Shown here one piece after another: positions 10,410 through 20,559 of a stretch of DNA of 64,000 bases. Numbering within the stretch: the first letter of the stretch is position 1; each line of letters begins with the position of its first letter. The notes beneath the pieces were generated by a model that saw only the letters and a program-made list of their open reading frames with translations, was not told where the DNA came from and searched no databases. The translations under genes and the position numbers were made by a program. The stretch covers positions 806,001 to 870,000 of the forward strand of contig BLLK01000027.1 of the NCBI GenBank assembly GCA_021927905.1, read 5' to 3'. This DNA is from Chaetoceros tenuissimus. Its lineage: Eukaryota > Bacillariophyta > Thalassiosirophyceae > Chaetocerotales > Chaetocerotaceae.

Positions 10410-10776
10410 TTTCAGGATTCGATTCACAAGTGCCGTTCCTAAAATCTCAAATGAAGGTAATTCAAAGGCTCCTAGCTACAGGTTTTTCCTGTCTTTTCTT
10501 TTTCAAGCTATCTCGTATGAAAAGCTGCAGGTATAATGAGTACATGTACGAGTACATGAATTAGATTGAACATAATCGGATCTTATCTCATTTCGTTTAT
10601 TGAGTTGAGTCGTATCTTTTATTATGGCTATGTGTCTAGCCAACTCTGTCGGCATCATTTTTGGGGGGGCCCGAGCAACGCTGATCACAGTTGTAGGAAC
10701 ACATTTTCATTTCGAACCTACGTACCTTTAACTCTAACACAATATCTAGATCATATCAACACATTCAGCCATAAAC
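10410..10776. promoter_or_regulatory. Divergent upstream region
   Basis: This spacer of 367 bp lies between the RibD-type gene (minus) and the AlkB-like gene (plus). A run of seven G followed by CCC at about 10661-10671 stands out in the A+T-rich background. I see no gene. Confidence 0.4.
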
Positions 10777-12231
10777 ATGAAGCGCTCGTCCCCTCAGCCA
10801 CGAGTCCTTGGAGAAGATGGAAAGTTCCAGTTGATTCAAAACGCAATGGGAGTCCCAGGATTTCATGTAGCCATCAATGCCTTCACTGCAACTACGCATC
10901 AGCAGCTATTTAGCAATCGTGAATCTTTTGAAATCAATCCTCAACCATTTGTCAAGGATCAAGCAGTTCCCATTCAACAGACCATTTATCATCCAATGAT
11001 GACTGGTGGGAATGGACCATGGCCTGATAACTTTCATCGTATCATTCACTCAGTGCGAGACTGTGGCTTATTCCCTCAAGCTACCATACCTGATAATTCA
11101 TACGGGCTTACGTATCCCTTCTCATCATTCTCTTCTTCACATTCTCATTTTCCATGTCATCATGATAGTAGACACAAGTGGGGTGAGTATGTAATTGTCT
11201 CTAGTTTAGGAGCACCATGTACCATCACTTTTCAGCACGCGGCTCCAAAATCAAAGAAACCATTTGATCCAGAGAAACCATGGGACTGGATTCCACCAGA
11301 CCCACAGCCTGATTCATACTATACAAAATCAATGACAGATGAACCTGTTGAAACCTACAAGAGAAAATTGTATCAACTTACCATGACTTTACCGCCAAAC
11401 TCCATGTATGTCATGTCAGGCAGCTCAAGATATGATTGGAGACATGGTATCAATGTAGATAGCAATCATCCCGTCCCTTCTCCATCTCAACGTCCAGATC
11501 TGTATCCTATTTGGAATACCATGAAACATCGTCGTGCAGTAATTTTTAGAGCCACCAAGGTCTTTTCGGATATTTGTCTACAGCAGGAATTGGAAAATGC
11601 ATTGGCGGCCAATAATCAAGATCTTGTCACAAGTATTCAAGAGCGTATTCGAGTTTCGAATAAGTTTGTACCAAAGAAAGATAATATCATGGGGATTCAA
11701 GTAAAGTTTACACCTGAAGAGTTGGAAGAGGCTAAAAATAGTGCAAGGTATTTGTTGAATTTTTTCCATCAGGAGAATAGTAGATTTGATAGTCTCAGGT
11801 TTCAAAGTCATCAAGTTCGTTATCTTGGAGATTCGAATGACAATGACTCAACTCATGGTGGACATGTATTAGGTAGGGCAAATGCTAATGATGAATCAAC
11901 TGTTGCAAAACGTCGTATGCCACAACAGCATGAGATTATTGACATCCTAGATTCGTCTGATGAAGAGGACAATGAAAAGATTGGTAAGAAACATGAAATC
12001 ATTGATGTGCAAGATTCTTCTGATGACGAAGAAGGGGAAGAGCAAAAGGTAAATCGCAGTGGAAAAGCTGCCTTGGGAAAAGTTTCTCATCATGAAGAAA
12101 ATGTAGAATCGACATCTTTGGAAATGGGAACGAAGCGAAAATTTGTTGTAGATCAAAACACTGAAAATACCGAAAGTCTGGACCACGTGAGAGCTGCGCG
12201 TTTGAAAAGATTTGGAAATTCTGTGAACTAG
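10777..12231 (+). CDS. AlkB-like 2-oxoglutarate/Fe(II) dioxygenase with C-terminal SUMO-interaction-like motifs (484 aa)
   Basis: The AlkB iron and 2-oxoglutarate ligand pattern is present in order: H128-x-D130, H223 (in YDWRHGI) and R252-x5-R258 (RRAVIFR). The segment GEYVIVSSLG and the LPPNSMYVMSG strand are also typical. AlkB proteins oxidatively demethylate nucleic acids or, in some branches, proteins. The C-terminal third is disordered and acidic. It contains two near-repeats, HEIIDILDSSDEED and HEIIDVQDSSDDEE: hydrophobic cores flanked by Ser-Asp clusters, the usual form of SUMO-interacting motifs with CK2-type sites. A nuclear role is inferred. Which ALKBH subfamily it belongs to is not clear. 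Confidence 0.75.
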   Translation: MKRSSPQPRVLGEDGKFQLIQNAMGVPGFHVAINAFTATTHQQLFSNRESFEINPQPFVKDQAVPIQQTIYHPMMTGGNGPWPDNFHRIIHSVRDCGLFPQATIPDNSYGLTYPFSSFSSSHSHFPCHHDSRHKWGEYVIVSSLGAPCTITFQHAAPKSKKPFDPEKPWDWIPPDPQPDSYYTKSMTDEPVETYKRKLYQLTMTLPPNSMYVMSGSSRYDWRHGINVDSNHPVPSPSQRPDLYPIWNTMKHRRAVIFRATKVFSDICLQQELENALAANNQDLVTSIQERIRVSNKFVPKKDNIMGIQVKFTPEELEEAKNSARYLLNFFHQENSRFDSLRFQSHQVRYLGDSNDNDSTHGGHVLGRANANDESTVAKRRMPQQHEIIDILDSSDEEDNEKIGKKHEIIDVQDSSDDEEGEEQKVNRSGKAALGKVSHHEENVESTSLEMGTKRKFVVDQNTENTESLDHVRAARLKRFGNSVN

Positions 12232-12550
12232 AGAGTCTATTACCACACGTTGTAGACCGCAGGTATAGTAGTAAAGAATCAATACAAAGAGTATGATTCA
12301 GATCTATCTATGGGGAGATAGAGATTGTAAAAATTGTAATTCTAAAATCAGTATCTGAAAAAGTAGTTTAGCTTTTTTATTCTTCAAAATGACAGTGTTA
12401 CCTATAAAATAATGGTGTGTGTAATTTTTTTTTGTAGTGCCTCCAGATAGATGGATGGCTAATGATTATACGTTGAATACTGAAGCTGTGTAAAAACTAA
12501 CAAGCCCGATATGGTATCGCCAACGATGATAGCATGACTCAGTAAAAGCC
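12232..12550. other. Convergent 3' intergenic region
   Basis: This 319-bp A+T-rich spacer lies between two converging genes. It contains T-rich runs likely to be part of 3' UTRs. I see no gene. Confidence 0.4.
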
Positions 12551-13081
12551 TCAAGGTTGAGGGTTATATGTGATTTCCCATACAGCATCTGCATCTTCTG
12601 TACAACTTTCAGTGACAGTCAAACTTTGAGGTCTTTTTCTCTTTTCCAAAATTTCAGGTCTAGGAATAATAGCTCCACTCTTTTTCGCTACACGAACCTT
12701 GGTACCATCTTCCAAAATCTTTTTCGAAACTCTAGTTGGCAATCCGGTGACAGGATCGACAATATTAACATTTGAAGCATGAATACTTCTCTCCTTCATA
12801 ATTGTTCTACCTGGTCTTCCAGCATCAGGATTCGGTTTGATATGTTTCGGAGCAGCATTCACTCCTTCTACAATCACTCGATCACGAGCTCTATCTACTA
12901 GACTGACTATTCCCTGCTTTCCATATTCAGGATGAGACTTTTCAACAATTTGAACAGTATCTCCTCTTAGAATATTCCATTTCTTTTTCTTATTTGCTTC
13001 TTGGATTTGTGGTTTAATTTCTTTTCGGTTGTGAAAAGCTGTTTTCATTAAATCTTTCATTACTTTTGCTCTTGTCGACAT
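12551..13081 (-). CDS. MRPL24: Organellar (probably mitochondrial) ribosomal protein uL24 (176 aa)
   Basis: A KOW motif lies at about residues 38-65 (RGDTVQIVEKSHPEYGKQGIVSLVDRARDRVIVEGVN). It is followed by a basic segment with KHIKPNPDAGRPG and the SIHASNVNIVDPVTGLPTRV strand typical of bacterial-type L24. uL24 binds 23S-type rRNA early in large-subunit assembly. There is no signal peptide, so I favour mitochondrial over plastid targeting, since diatom plastid proteins need one. The N-terminus (MSTRAKVMKDLMKTAFHNRKE) is basic and amphipathic, consistent with a presequence. Single exon. Confidence 0.82.
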   Translation of the reverse strand: MSTRAKVMKDLMKTAFHNRKEIKPQIQEANKKKKWNILRGDTVQIVEKSHPEYGKQGIVSLVDRARDRVIVEGVNAAPKHIKPNPDAGRPGRTIMKERSIHASNVNIVDPVTGLPTRVSKKILEDGTKVRVAKKSGAIIPRPEILEKRKRPQSLTVTESCTEDADAVWEITYNPQP

Positions 13082-13453
13082 TTTTGATATATTGGTTGGA
13101 AAGTTAACTGTACTTTGTTTCTATGGTGATGACTAGACTTTCGCCTGAGATGAGATATATATATGTGTGTTTTTCTAATTCAAAATGAATATTGCTTTGG
13201 GTGCTAATGTTTACTATTGTACGTATTCAATTGCATCAGATGAACATGAATTTTTCTTTCACACAAGGAATGAGAGGCTACAATACCTTCTGCTCCCAAC
13301 AGTATGGGGATACTTAGTAGGTGCTATCCCTCTACTGTCAATAGCTAAATGACAGAGCGTGATCATGGAAACACGCAAAATAAAAGAAGGGAAAAGAACA
13401 AAAACGAAAACGTGTTGTAATTACATAGAGATTACATAGAAGAGACCTATCCT

Positions 13454-13479
13454 GGATGGGTTTCGAGATCAATGTACAA
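13454..13479 (+). repeat. Left 26-bp inverted repeat
   Basis: It is an exact reverse complement of 14436-14461. It begins GGATGGGTTTCG and ends ATGTACAA. Confidence 0.85.
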
Positions 13480-13655
13480 TCCCTATCGGACTGGTAATTA
13501 ATTTACTTAAGCCCTTTTGCAAGAAAACCTACTAGCCTGATTGAGTCTTGTTTGGCAAAAAGTGGAAAAACACAACCGACGCTCCATACAAACTACATAC
13601 AAATAAATCAACAATTGCATCTAATTCAGCAGCTTCAAATAACACCATATACCTT

Positions 13656-13734
13656 TCAAAACCTGCGAAACCCTCAACATTCTTCTACTTTGATACTTTC
13701 TCTAATAGAATGTTGAGGGTTTCGCAGGTTTTGA
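13656..13734. repeat. Perfect 28-bp stem hairpin with 23-nt loop
   Basis: The arm 13656-13683 (starting TCAAAACCTGCG) is an exact reverse complement of 13707-13734, with a 23-nt loop between. A transcript from either strand would fold into an uninterrupted 28-bp duplex, similar in size to a small-RNA precursor. A diverged copy with a nearly unchanged loop lies at 14006-14083. A right-arm-like fragment (TTCTGCAGGTTTTGA), followed by sequence resembling the segment after this hairpin, lies at about 13900-13960. Confidence 0.85.
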
Positions 13735-14005
13735 CGGTTTCATACATTAGAACAAGTCGGTCGAAATTTCATCGACACGACATGAAGAATAGACAACATC
13801 TTCAACAAAAATCTAATTATTTCCTATATAAACGCATTTTGATACACAAATTCGTGTAAATTCCTATACTTTAACTTCATCCAATAAAAACTTGCAGATT
13901 CTGCAGGTTTTGAAGCAATCATTCAATAGAACAAGTCGATCAGAAATCCACCAACATGACACAAAAACTTGAAAGAAAATGCTTTAATCAACACCATAAA
14001 CATTT

Positions 14006-14083
14006 CAAAAATGCGAAATCCTCAACAATCTTCTACTTTGATACTTAATCTAATGGAATATTGATGATTTTGCCGGTTTTTAA
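14006..14083. repeat. Degenerate copy of the hairpin
   Basis: The left arm resembles 13656-13683 and the loop differs at only two positions (TCTACTTTGATACTT is shared). The right arm has diverged, so pairing is imperfect. The preceding bases (AACACCATA) also match those before the first hairpin, which shows that a larger unit was duplicated. Confidence 0.7.
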
Positions 14084-14435
14084 GGTTCCATTTTATACAT
14101 CTATTAAGGAAACTTGAAGTGAGGTGTGGGTAGCAATATGCAGTCTACACCGGGAGAAAACAACAATCTACCTGTCGTTCTTGTAATGAAATAGTTTAAT
14201 ATAGTAGAAATATGTACCGTCTTTTTAATTTTCATGTTACATCAATTATTTAGTAGAACATGAAAACTGCATTGAAAAATCATTTTTATCCATCCGTTTG
14301 TGTGTACGTATAAAAGATATGGCAAACGAATACCTTCTTATATATCAGGGATAAAAAGTGTACTTTCTTTTTTTTTGGATTACTTAAGCCCCTCTTCTGA
14401 ACGGATGTCAAAAGTCTTAGACTTTTTTGCGAAGT

Positions 14436-14461
14436 TTGTACATTGATCTCGAAACCCATCC
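14436..14461 (-). repeat. Right 26-bp inverted repeat
   Basis: It is an exact reverse complement of 13454-13479. It begins TTGTACAT and ends ACCCATCC on the plus strand. Confidence 0.85.
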
Positions 14462-14549
14462 CTGTATCTTTAATTTCGGCATAAGTTGTATATTATAAAT
14501 AGGTAGAGCTTGAATCGGGGTCAAATATTCGCAATTGAATTCAGTGAAA

Positions 14550-17500
14550 ATGTTTGATGGAAACCATCGATCAAAAAGAGTCATCAACCTTGGATCGAGA
14601 AATCGTAATCGCAGAGGAAATAATAATGGTCCAGCATCCAGATCTTCGATCCTGCAGCGTTCCAAGGAAGAAAGAGAAAAGCGACTAGAAAAAAATAAGC
14701 GTATCACTGCAGCTAAGAATATTCAAAGAGTATATAGAGGTTATAAAAGTCGAAAAGCTACCATAGGTTGGTTGCTTCAAGATGTACTTTCTTCCAGTGA
14801 TACCGTGTCATCTTCATCTTCCATGGATTACATTATTCGTTTAGGCGGCTTGATACAGCCATATGGGTTATTTCTAATGTTACAGCAATTGCATAATGTC
14901 AAATTAGTTTTATATTCCTTTTTGCAAAAGATCAAGGATATAAATGATGGCTCTTGGATGTGGGAAAGCCTATTAGTCGAGGAAAGATATGTACTGTTTC
15001 ATAGAATACTTATCAATTGTTTTCGTCGATTGGAGACTTTGGCAGCAGCTTCAAATAAAGATTGTGAGCAAAGTGAACAAGAGCAGAATAAAGTACTGTT
15101 GGACTTTGTACATTCATTCTTCAAGAATGTTTCACCGTCCATGTTGACGAAAATCACGTTTCATGGTAGCAGCAATGCAGTATCTGTGAGTAAACTTCAG
15201 ACCCAAGTTCTACAATGTGTAAAGGCATGGTTGAAGAGATGTACAGAAAATATGAATAGCGATACTGATGCCTTGAAAGTATTTATTGATATTGCCAATC
15301 AGCTTACATCAGTCCAGTCAGTTTCGGATGTTGACACGGCATCTCTTTTTCAAGCTCATCTTGCAGCAATCATTCTTGGGTTTGAAATATCAAGTTTACA
15401 AAAGCTAGACATTATACCGAATGGGGTTGAGAATTGCTTGAGATTGTTTCACTTGATGAAGGATTTTCTTGTATCTGACTCGCAACAAAATGAAAGTATC
15501 AATCAATTGCTTCATGGTAGGGAAATCATTCTGTTGAAGAATGTGAAAGATATGATGCAAATGAAACCTGACCATGAGTTGAATGACTTTCTTGTGAAAT
15601 ATCTTGGCAATCAGTTGAACCCAATCATTTCTCATTCCAGATTGACTAGTGACATCAAAGTTTTAGTTTTGTTGTCGAGTTTCAAAGCAAAGGGTATCGA
15701 CATTAGAACACTTTGCAAAGGTAAAATACCAACGGAGGTCATTGATTTAACACTTGCAGAAGAGGACGATGAAGATGATGATGACGACGACAACATGGAT
15801 GACTCTGTGATGGAAGATTCTCAGCAGCTGTCGCAAACAACAAGCAGAAACTCGAATTCAATTCCGCGTCCATGTGCAAAGAAGCTACGAAGACAAGATT
15901 TACTCACAGTGCAGAAGTTAGACAAAATCTTCAAGGCCAATCTATTAAAAGCTCAATCAGAGATTTCAGTATATTTGAAAAATCAATCAGATGAAGAAAT
16001 AAATCCTCTTTGTGATCTGGCAGAGTTCTTGGGAAATGGTGAATGGCTTTCGTCTACTTCACTAAGTGATGGGAGAGATACGACGAGGATATACCTTTTC
16101 TTGTCTGAATTGATGCAGTGTTGTGTAGGTCTAAATGCAAAAGATTCCGCAATGTCACCACTTTTGTCCAAATTGGCTTTCAATCAGAAATTCTTGGAAG
16201 GCCTTTGGCAATTTGTTCAAATGCAATATCAATCTTCGCTTGATACGCGTGATGAGACGAAATTTCTTGAAAACAGAATTCAACTCTTCTCTTCCTTGAC
16301 CTCATTTTGTGATTTATTTTCACAACAGTTGCTTGCGCTGGATGATGAAGACTTTATCAAAACTTTTACGACTTTAAGTGGCGGAAGAGATTCATGTCCA
16401 ATCATGGCTGTAGATGTCATAAAGTTGGTGAAAAATGTACTTTTCGAGCTTCTATGGAAGAAACCAGTGATTTCTTCTGACTACGATGAGATAGGTGTAT
16501 ATGAAAGCAACTCCATGTTCAAACTAATTCGTGGTAGAACTCTTCTTTCCTTGACGAAGTTATGGAATTCAATTTATCGTAGATGGTCTAGACTGTTCAA
16601 AGTTGCTAAATTCTGTGATGAAGAGACTTGGTGGTTTCCGCATCTCGTAACTAGACATCATGACGAGGAAGGTGCTGCGAGTCATTTTGAAGTAGCAATG
16701 AATAGAGCTGCCGAAGAAGACGAAGCTAGTATTAATTCCGCTATGCAAATAGATGAAGGTGTATCTAATGTTGCCGAAACTGATGACCTTTCGTCTCTGT
16801 TCAAAGATCCTAAAATGGCGAGGATATTAGTATCCTGTCCCCAAGCATTACCTTTTGAGCGTCGAGCGAAATTGTTTTCATCCTTGTTGCATGCAGATAT
16901 TGCAAAAACTCAAGATGAAACTGCAGCAATGCAAGCCATGATGATGCAAATGCAACAAGGTATCGACGAAGAATATACTGGGAGAGAAAGAGTTCGTATT
17001 CGCAGAGACCATTTGTATGAAGACAGCAAAGATCAATTGACATCTCTTGGAAAGAATCTTAAGAAAAAGGTTCAAGTAACATTCATCAATAAACATGGTG
17101 GTCAAGAGGCTGGTGTTGATGGAGGTGGGCTTTTCAAAGAGTTTCTCGATGATCTCATAAAGAATGCTTTCGATCCCGATGCCGATCATGGACTAAAGTC
17201 ACCTCTTTTTGTCGAAAATCCCTTGCAAACCCTTTCCATTAATACTCGACTGAAACCTACGTCACAAATATTGCAACATTACCAATTTCTTGGATTAGTG
17301 TTAGGGAAGGCGGTGTATGAATCCATTTTGGTGGAACCGCAATTCTGTTTTCCTTTTCTGAATCAGCTCCTATGTCAGCAAAACAATCTCGATGATCTCA
17401 AAAATGTTGATCCATCGTACTATAAGCAACTGAGTTCTTTGAGAAATATGAACGCAGAAGCAATCCAATCTTTACATCTAACTTTTGATATTCCAATTTA

Positions 17501-18189
17501 CAAAGAGGATGGTTCCATGGAGTCTGTTGACTTGATTCCAGGAGGTAGTAAGGTACCAGTGATAAAAGAGAATATCATTAGGTACATTCACTTGGTTGCC
17601 CACAGACGGCTGAATATTGATACTTCATTACAAAGTAGAGCTTTTCTGAAAGGATTTCAGCAGATGATTAACCCCAATTGGGTGCGCTTGTTCTCTCCTT
17701 ATGAACTGCAAAAAGTGATTAGTGGAGATGATGAGATTCAGGGATTTGATGTCAATGGTTTGAAGCTTTCCATGGCTTACGGGGGTGGATATCATCCGTC
17801 TCAACCATACATGATTTGGTTCTGGGATATCGTTGAGCAAATGACACCATCAGAAAGAAGTAAGCTATTGAAATTCATGACAAGTTGTAGTCGTCAGCCA
17901 TTACTTGGGTAAGTTATATGTTGCACAATTCATCATATAAGTTTTTATCACTGGTATACTAAATAGTTTTGATTCCAAAAACAGATTCAAGTCGCTGTCC
18001 CCTTTGCCATGTGTATATCAAGTACGCTTGAGTGAGGAGGAGTTGAATTCAGATGAAAATCATCAAAGGCTTCCAAGTGCATCAACCTGCATGAATTTAT
18101 TGAAACTTCCAAACTACAAAACGAAGGAGATTATGAGGTCAAAACTGCTATACGCAATTGAATCAGGAGCAGGATTTGAATTGTCATAG
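14550..18189 (+). CDS. UBE3C: HECT-type E3 ubiquitin ligase, UBE3C/Hul5-like (1187 aa, two exons)
   Basis: Exon 1 is 14550-17908 and exon 2 is 17985-18189. The 76-nt intron (GTAAGT...ACAG) joins PLLG to FKSLSP in frame. Near the N-terminus are [10 protein letters not shown], an ERxKRLEKN helix and an IQ-like motif ([17 protein letters not shown]), as in UBE3C. The C-terminal ~370 residues are a HECT domain: [43 protein letters not shown], the N-lobe/C-lobe hinge, and [16 protein letters not shown] with the thioester cysteine in exon 2. It ends GFELS, as family members do. UBE3C/Hul5 extends ubiquitin chains on proteasome-bound substrates. An acidic run lies mid-protein (about 15766-15800). 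Confidence 0.9.
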
Positions 18190-18307
18190 GTTTTGTTATC
18201 ATGCACATGAGAGAGGATAAATAGAAAAATGTACTAGAAGGTGAATGCACACAATATATCTAAACATAGTAGAACATTTTTTCTAGATTTAAAGTCAATG
18301 TCCTTTT

Positions 18308-19135
18308 TTACACTCGCCTATATAATCTTGCAATCGAATAGGGGGCTGTGTCTATACATTGCAACTTTAGCTCTCCTTCGTATGCATACCCATCTTTCTT
18401 TGGATTCAACACTCCATCTATAATAACTAGCCTTGCATCTTTTGGAAGAGCTGATGCACCTTCGTGTCCAAGAGCTTCGCTCAGCCTATCCAATTTCCTT
18501 CCATCGATGCCTCTTGACCATGTCGTGGCGAAACAAACTGCAAGAGTAGTTTCAGCAAATTGCTTCTTCAATTCTTTATCTGGTTTGTAACAATTTCCCA
18601 ACGACAATTTTGTTTCTGGACATAGTGTCATGTTGTCACTTTTTTCAACTTTAGTTTCCAGCTCCTCGTAAAATTTGATGGAACGTTCGTAGAGATTAGG
18701 AACAATCTCAACTCCACGAGAAGATTGAAGATAATCTGAATAAAGAAGGGAAGCTCCAGTTACAAGCATTCCATCTCCTGCACCTATATCCATAAAGTTA
18801 TCTCCTTTTTCCACACCTACGGCGTCCAAAATCGTTACTAATGAGTCAAGTCCAAGCTCTCCGTAGACAAGTTCATGTTGAGGTATATTCTCCAGTATTG
18901 AGGAAGCTGTATCGCCATCTTGAAATGACTCATCTTTTCTGCTCAAACCAAAAGACCTAGCTTCAGATCGCCTCTGTGACCATTCTTCTGAATCGAAAGA
19001 TCCATACACCTCATCTAAGAGACTTTGGACCTCGGATAAACTTTTGCTCGTAGTTTTAGGAGCAATGGAAGAAAAGGCCAGCACTGAATCCAGAGCGAAG
19101 AGACATGTGAAAATAAAGAAAGTCAAACTGCTCAT
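18308..19135 (-). CDS. DOT1-like SAM-dependent methyltransferase with plastid-type presequence (275 aa)
   Basis: I start at the ATG at 19135. The frame stays open upstream, but only a TTG is available there. Residues 1-20 form a strong signal peptide, immediately followed by LAF-SS (residues 19-23), an ASAF-like plastid signal. The catalytic part has VYGELGLDSLVTIL, then the SAM motif FMDIGAGDGMLVTGASLLY, then RGVEIVPNLYERSIKFY. That order and wording resemble the DOT1 methyltransferase fold (YGE...D.GSG.G...GiE). In DOT1 the substrate is nucleosomal H3K79; a plastid protein must have another target. The residues after the SAM site (AVCFATTWSRGIDG) correspond to the DOT1 'NNFAF' region but are not identical to it. 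Confidence 0.68.
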   Translation of the reverse strand: MSSLTFFIFTCLFALDSVLAFSSIAPKTTSKSLSEVQSLLDEVYGSFDSEEWSQRRSEARSFGLSRKDESFQDGDTASSILENIPQHELVYGELGLDSLVTILDAVGVEKGDNFMDIGAGDGMLVTGASLLYSDYLQSSRGVEIVPNLYERSIKFYEELETKVEKSDNMTLCPETKLSLGNCYKPDKELKKQFAETTLAVCFATTWSRGIDGRKLDRLSEALGHEGASALPKDARLVIIDGVLNPKKDGYAYEGELKLQCIDTAPYSIARLYRRV

Positions 19136-19496
19136 AACTATGAGAAGGTTTCGTGGATGGGTGTGGTGGAGGGAATATGTGTTACGATAAAGTGACCTTG
19201 ACTCTTGACTTTCAGTGCACCACAACAGAGGAGGTGTGATTCTTCTTCCTTTTTTAGAGTTTTGTTTTTCTCTCAAACAAAAATGAGAACTTTTTCATCT
19301 AAAAAGCCACTGTCAATATTAAATAAAGTGGCGAGTCACCTTGCCAATGCGAGCACCAGTCGTCACAACCATGTTGTATCAGCCATCAAATAAAGAACAA
19401 TGAAGACCAAAATTACAAAGCTAAGATCGAAAAAGATATCTTGTTCCATTACCTCATAAATCTCCACTACAGCTCTTATCTTACTTTTTTGAAAAC
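19136..19496. promoter_or_regulatory. Divergent upstream region
   Basis: This 361-bp spacer lies between the DOT1-like gene (minus) and the p32-like gene (plus). A 62-codon open stretch at 19205-19393 overlaps it without recognisable content and is not called. Confidence 0.4.
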
Positions 19497-20225
19497 ATGA
19501 ATTTCCTTGTTCGATCTGCAACTCGCTCGGCAACCGTTGCCAGAAAACAGTTCCAAATGTCCAACTTCTCTACACTCTCATCTTTGTTGGAAAGAGAGAT
19601 CAAAGAAGAAGTAGAAATCAACCCTATCGAAATGCCTGAGGAGTTGGCTGCATTGAAGAATCAACTTGCAGAAAATTGGACTATTGTAGATGGGTCTGCT
19701 ACTGGAGACGATGGCGCAGTTATCAAGATGTACAAAAAGGATCCTCTTCAGAATGGATCAAAGGTTTTCATTTCATTCCATTGTCAGGATCAGGTTCAAG
19801 AAGATGAAGGACTTCTTGATTCTCTTTCTGGTGAGGATGAAGAATTGAGTGCTCCTGTTCAATTCGATCTTGAAGTATCAAAGGCTGGAAAAACAATGAA
19901 AATGGCTTGTACTTCTGAGGATTGTGTAGCTCTTGTCGATGGGATCACCATTGTTTCAGATGATGCTGAAGAAGGTTACAGAGGACCAATTATGGAGGAT
20001 TTGCCTGAAGACGTGAAGGAAGAGTTTGAGAACTTTGTCAAGGAGGAATGCCAAGTTGATGAAGACGTTGCAGCTTTCGTAGCAATGTACAGCGATTTCA
20101 GAGAACAAGTAAGAATACATTTATGAAAATCATTGTTTCATTCAACCCACTTGTTACTAACACTTGCATTTTTTCAGGCTGAATATATTAGATGGCTCAA
20201 GGAAGTGAAGAAGATTGTTGAGTAG
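19497..20225 (+). CDS. Mitochondrial p32/MAM33-family acidic protein (219 aa, two exons)
   Basis: Exon 1 is 19497-20108 and exon 2 is 20178-20225. The 69-nt intron (GTAAGA...TTTTCAG) joins DFREQ to AEYIRWLKEVKKIVE. The N-terminus is rich in Arg, Ser and Ala without acidic residues (MNFLVRSATRSATVARKQF), as in a mitochondrial presequence. The body has the MAM33/p32 pattern: an acidic segment, VFISFHCQDQV, VSKAGKTMKMACTSED, YRGPIMEDLPEDVKEEFENFV and the terminal helix YIxWL. p32 proteins form doughnut-shaped acidic trimers in the mitochondrial matrix and affect mitoribosome function. The second exon encodes only the last helix and would be easy to miss. Confidence 0.85.
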
Positions 20226-20559
20226 ATTCACAACACTACCCGCTAGCAAACATAGATCATCATAAAATAGTAGAACATACATGGCAAACAAGTTTTTCCC
20301 CTAAGAACAAATCTCTGGTCGTTGGAACACCAAAGAATTCCCAACACTTCCAAGTGTGACAATGACAGCAAATTGTATTTATTTTTCTATGCCATTATGT
20401 TCATAAAATTATGAAAACAAGAAAATGAATCAAAAACAAAAACAACAGCTAAGAAACATTCACCTTGTAAAAAAGAACGTCAAATTGAAGTAGAAAGTAT
20501 CAAATAGCACCAAAAGAAGTGACAGTTGTAAAGTAGAGAAAACACTTGAGAAAGAAAAA
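20226..20559. other. Intergenic region
   Basis: This 334-bp spacer lies between two plus-strand genes. It contains A-rich sequence just upstream of the next ATG (about 20400-20460). I see no gene or repeat. Confidence 0.4.

Larger units (their letters stand above)
13454..14461. mobile_element. Candidate non-autonomous DNA element with 26-bp terminal inverted repeats
   Basis: The 26 nt at 13454-13479 (GGATGGGTTTCG...) reappear as an exact reverse complement at 14436-14461, enclosing about 1.0 kb without a coding frame. Inside are a long perfect hairpin, a degenerate copy of it, a short perfect palindrome (AAAAGTC TTA GACTTTT at 14410-14426) and a pair of direct repeats around ACTTAAGCCC near each end (13505 and 14382). 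Only a 2-bp possible target duplication (CT) flanks the ends, so transposition is not proven. The right end lies about 90 bp from the HECT gene start. It could instead be a fixed regulatory inverted repeat. Confidence 0.5.
13082..14549. other. Long non-coding stretch containing an inverted-repeat element
   Basis: No protein is supported here. The first ~370 bp is plain A+T-rich spacer upstream of the uL24 gene. From 13454 to 14461 it holds an element bounded by perfect inverted repeats with internal hairpins (listed separately). The last ~90 bp should be the leader of the HECT ligase gene. Confidence 0.6.

Noticed and set aside
13640-14090. CRISPR-like or satellite array
   Set aside because: Only two or three diverged units with unequal spacing; better explained as a duplicated hairpin inside an inverted-repeat element.
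19205-19393. 62-codon plus-strand frame in the divergent region
   Set aside because: It overlaps the 5' leader of the DOT1-like gene and has no recognisable features.
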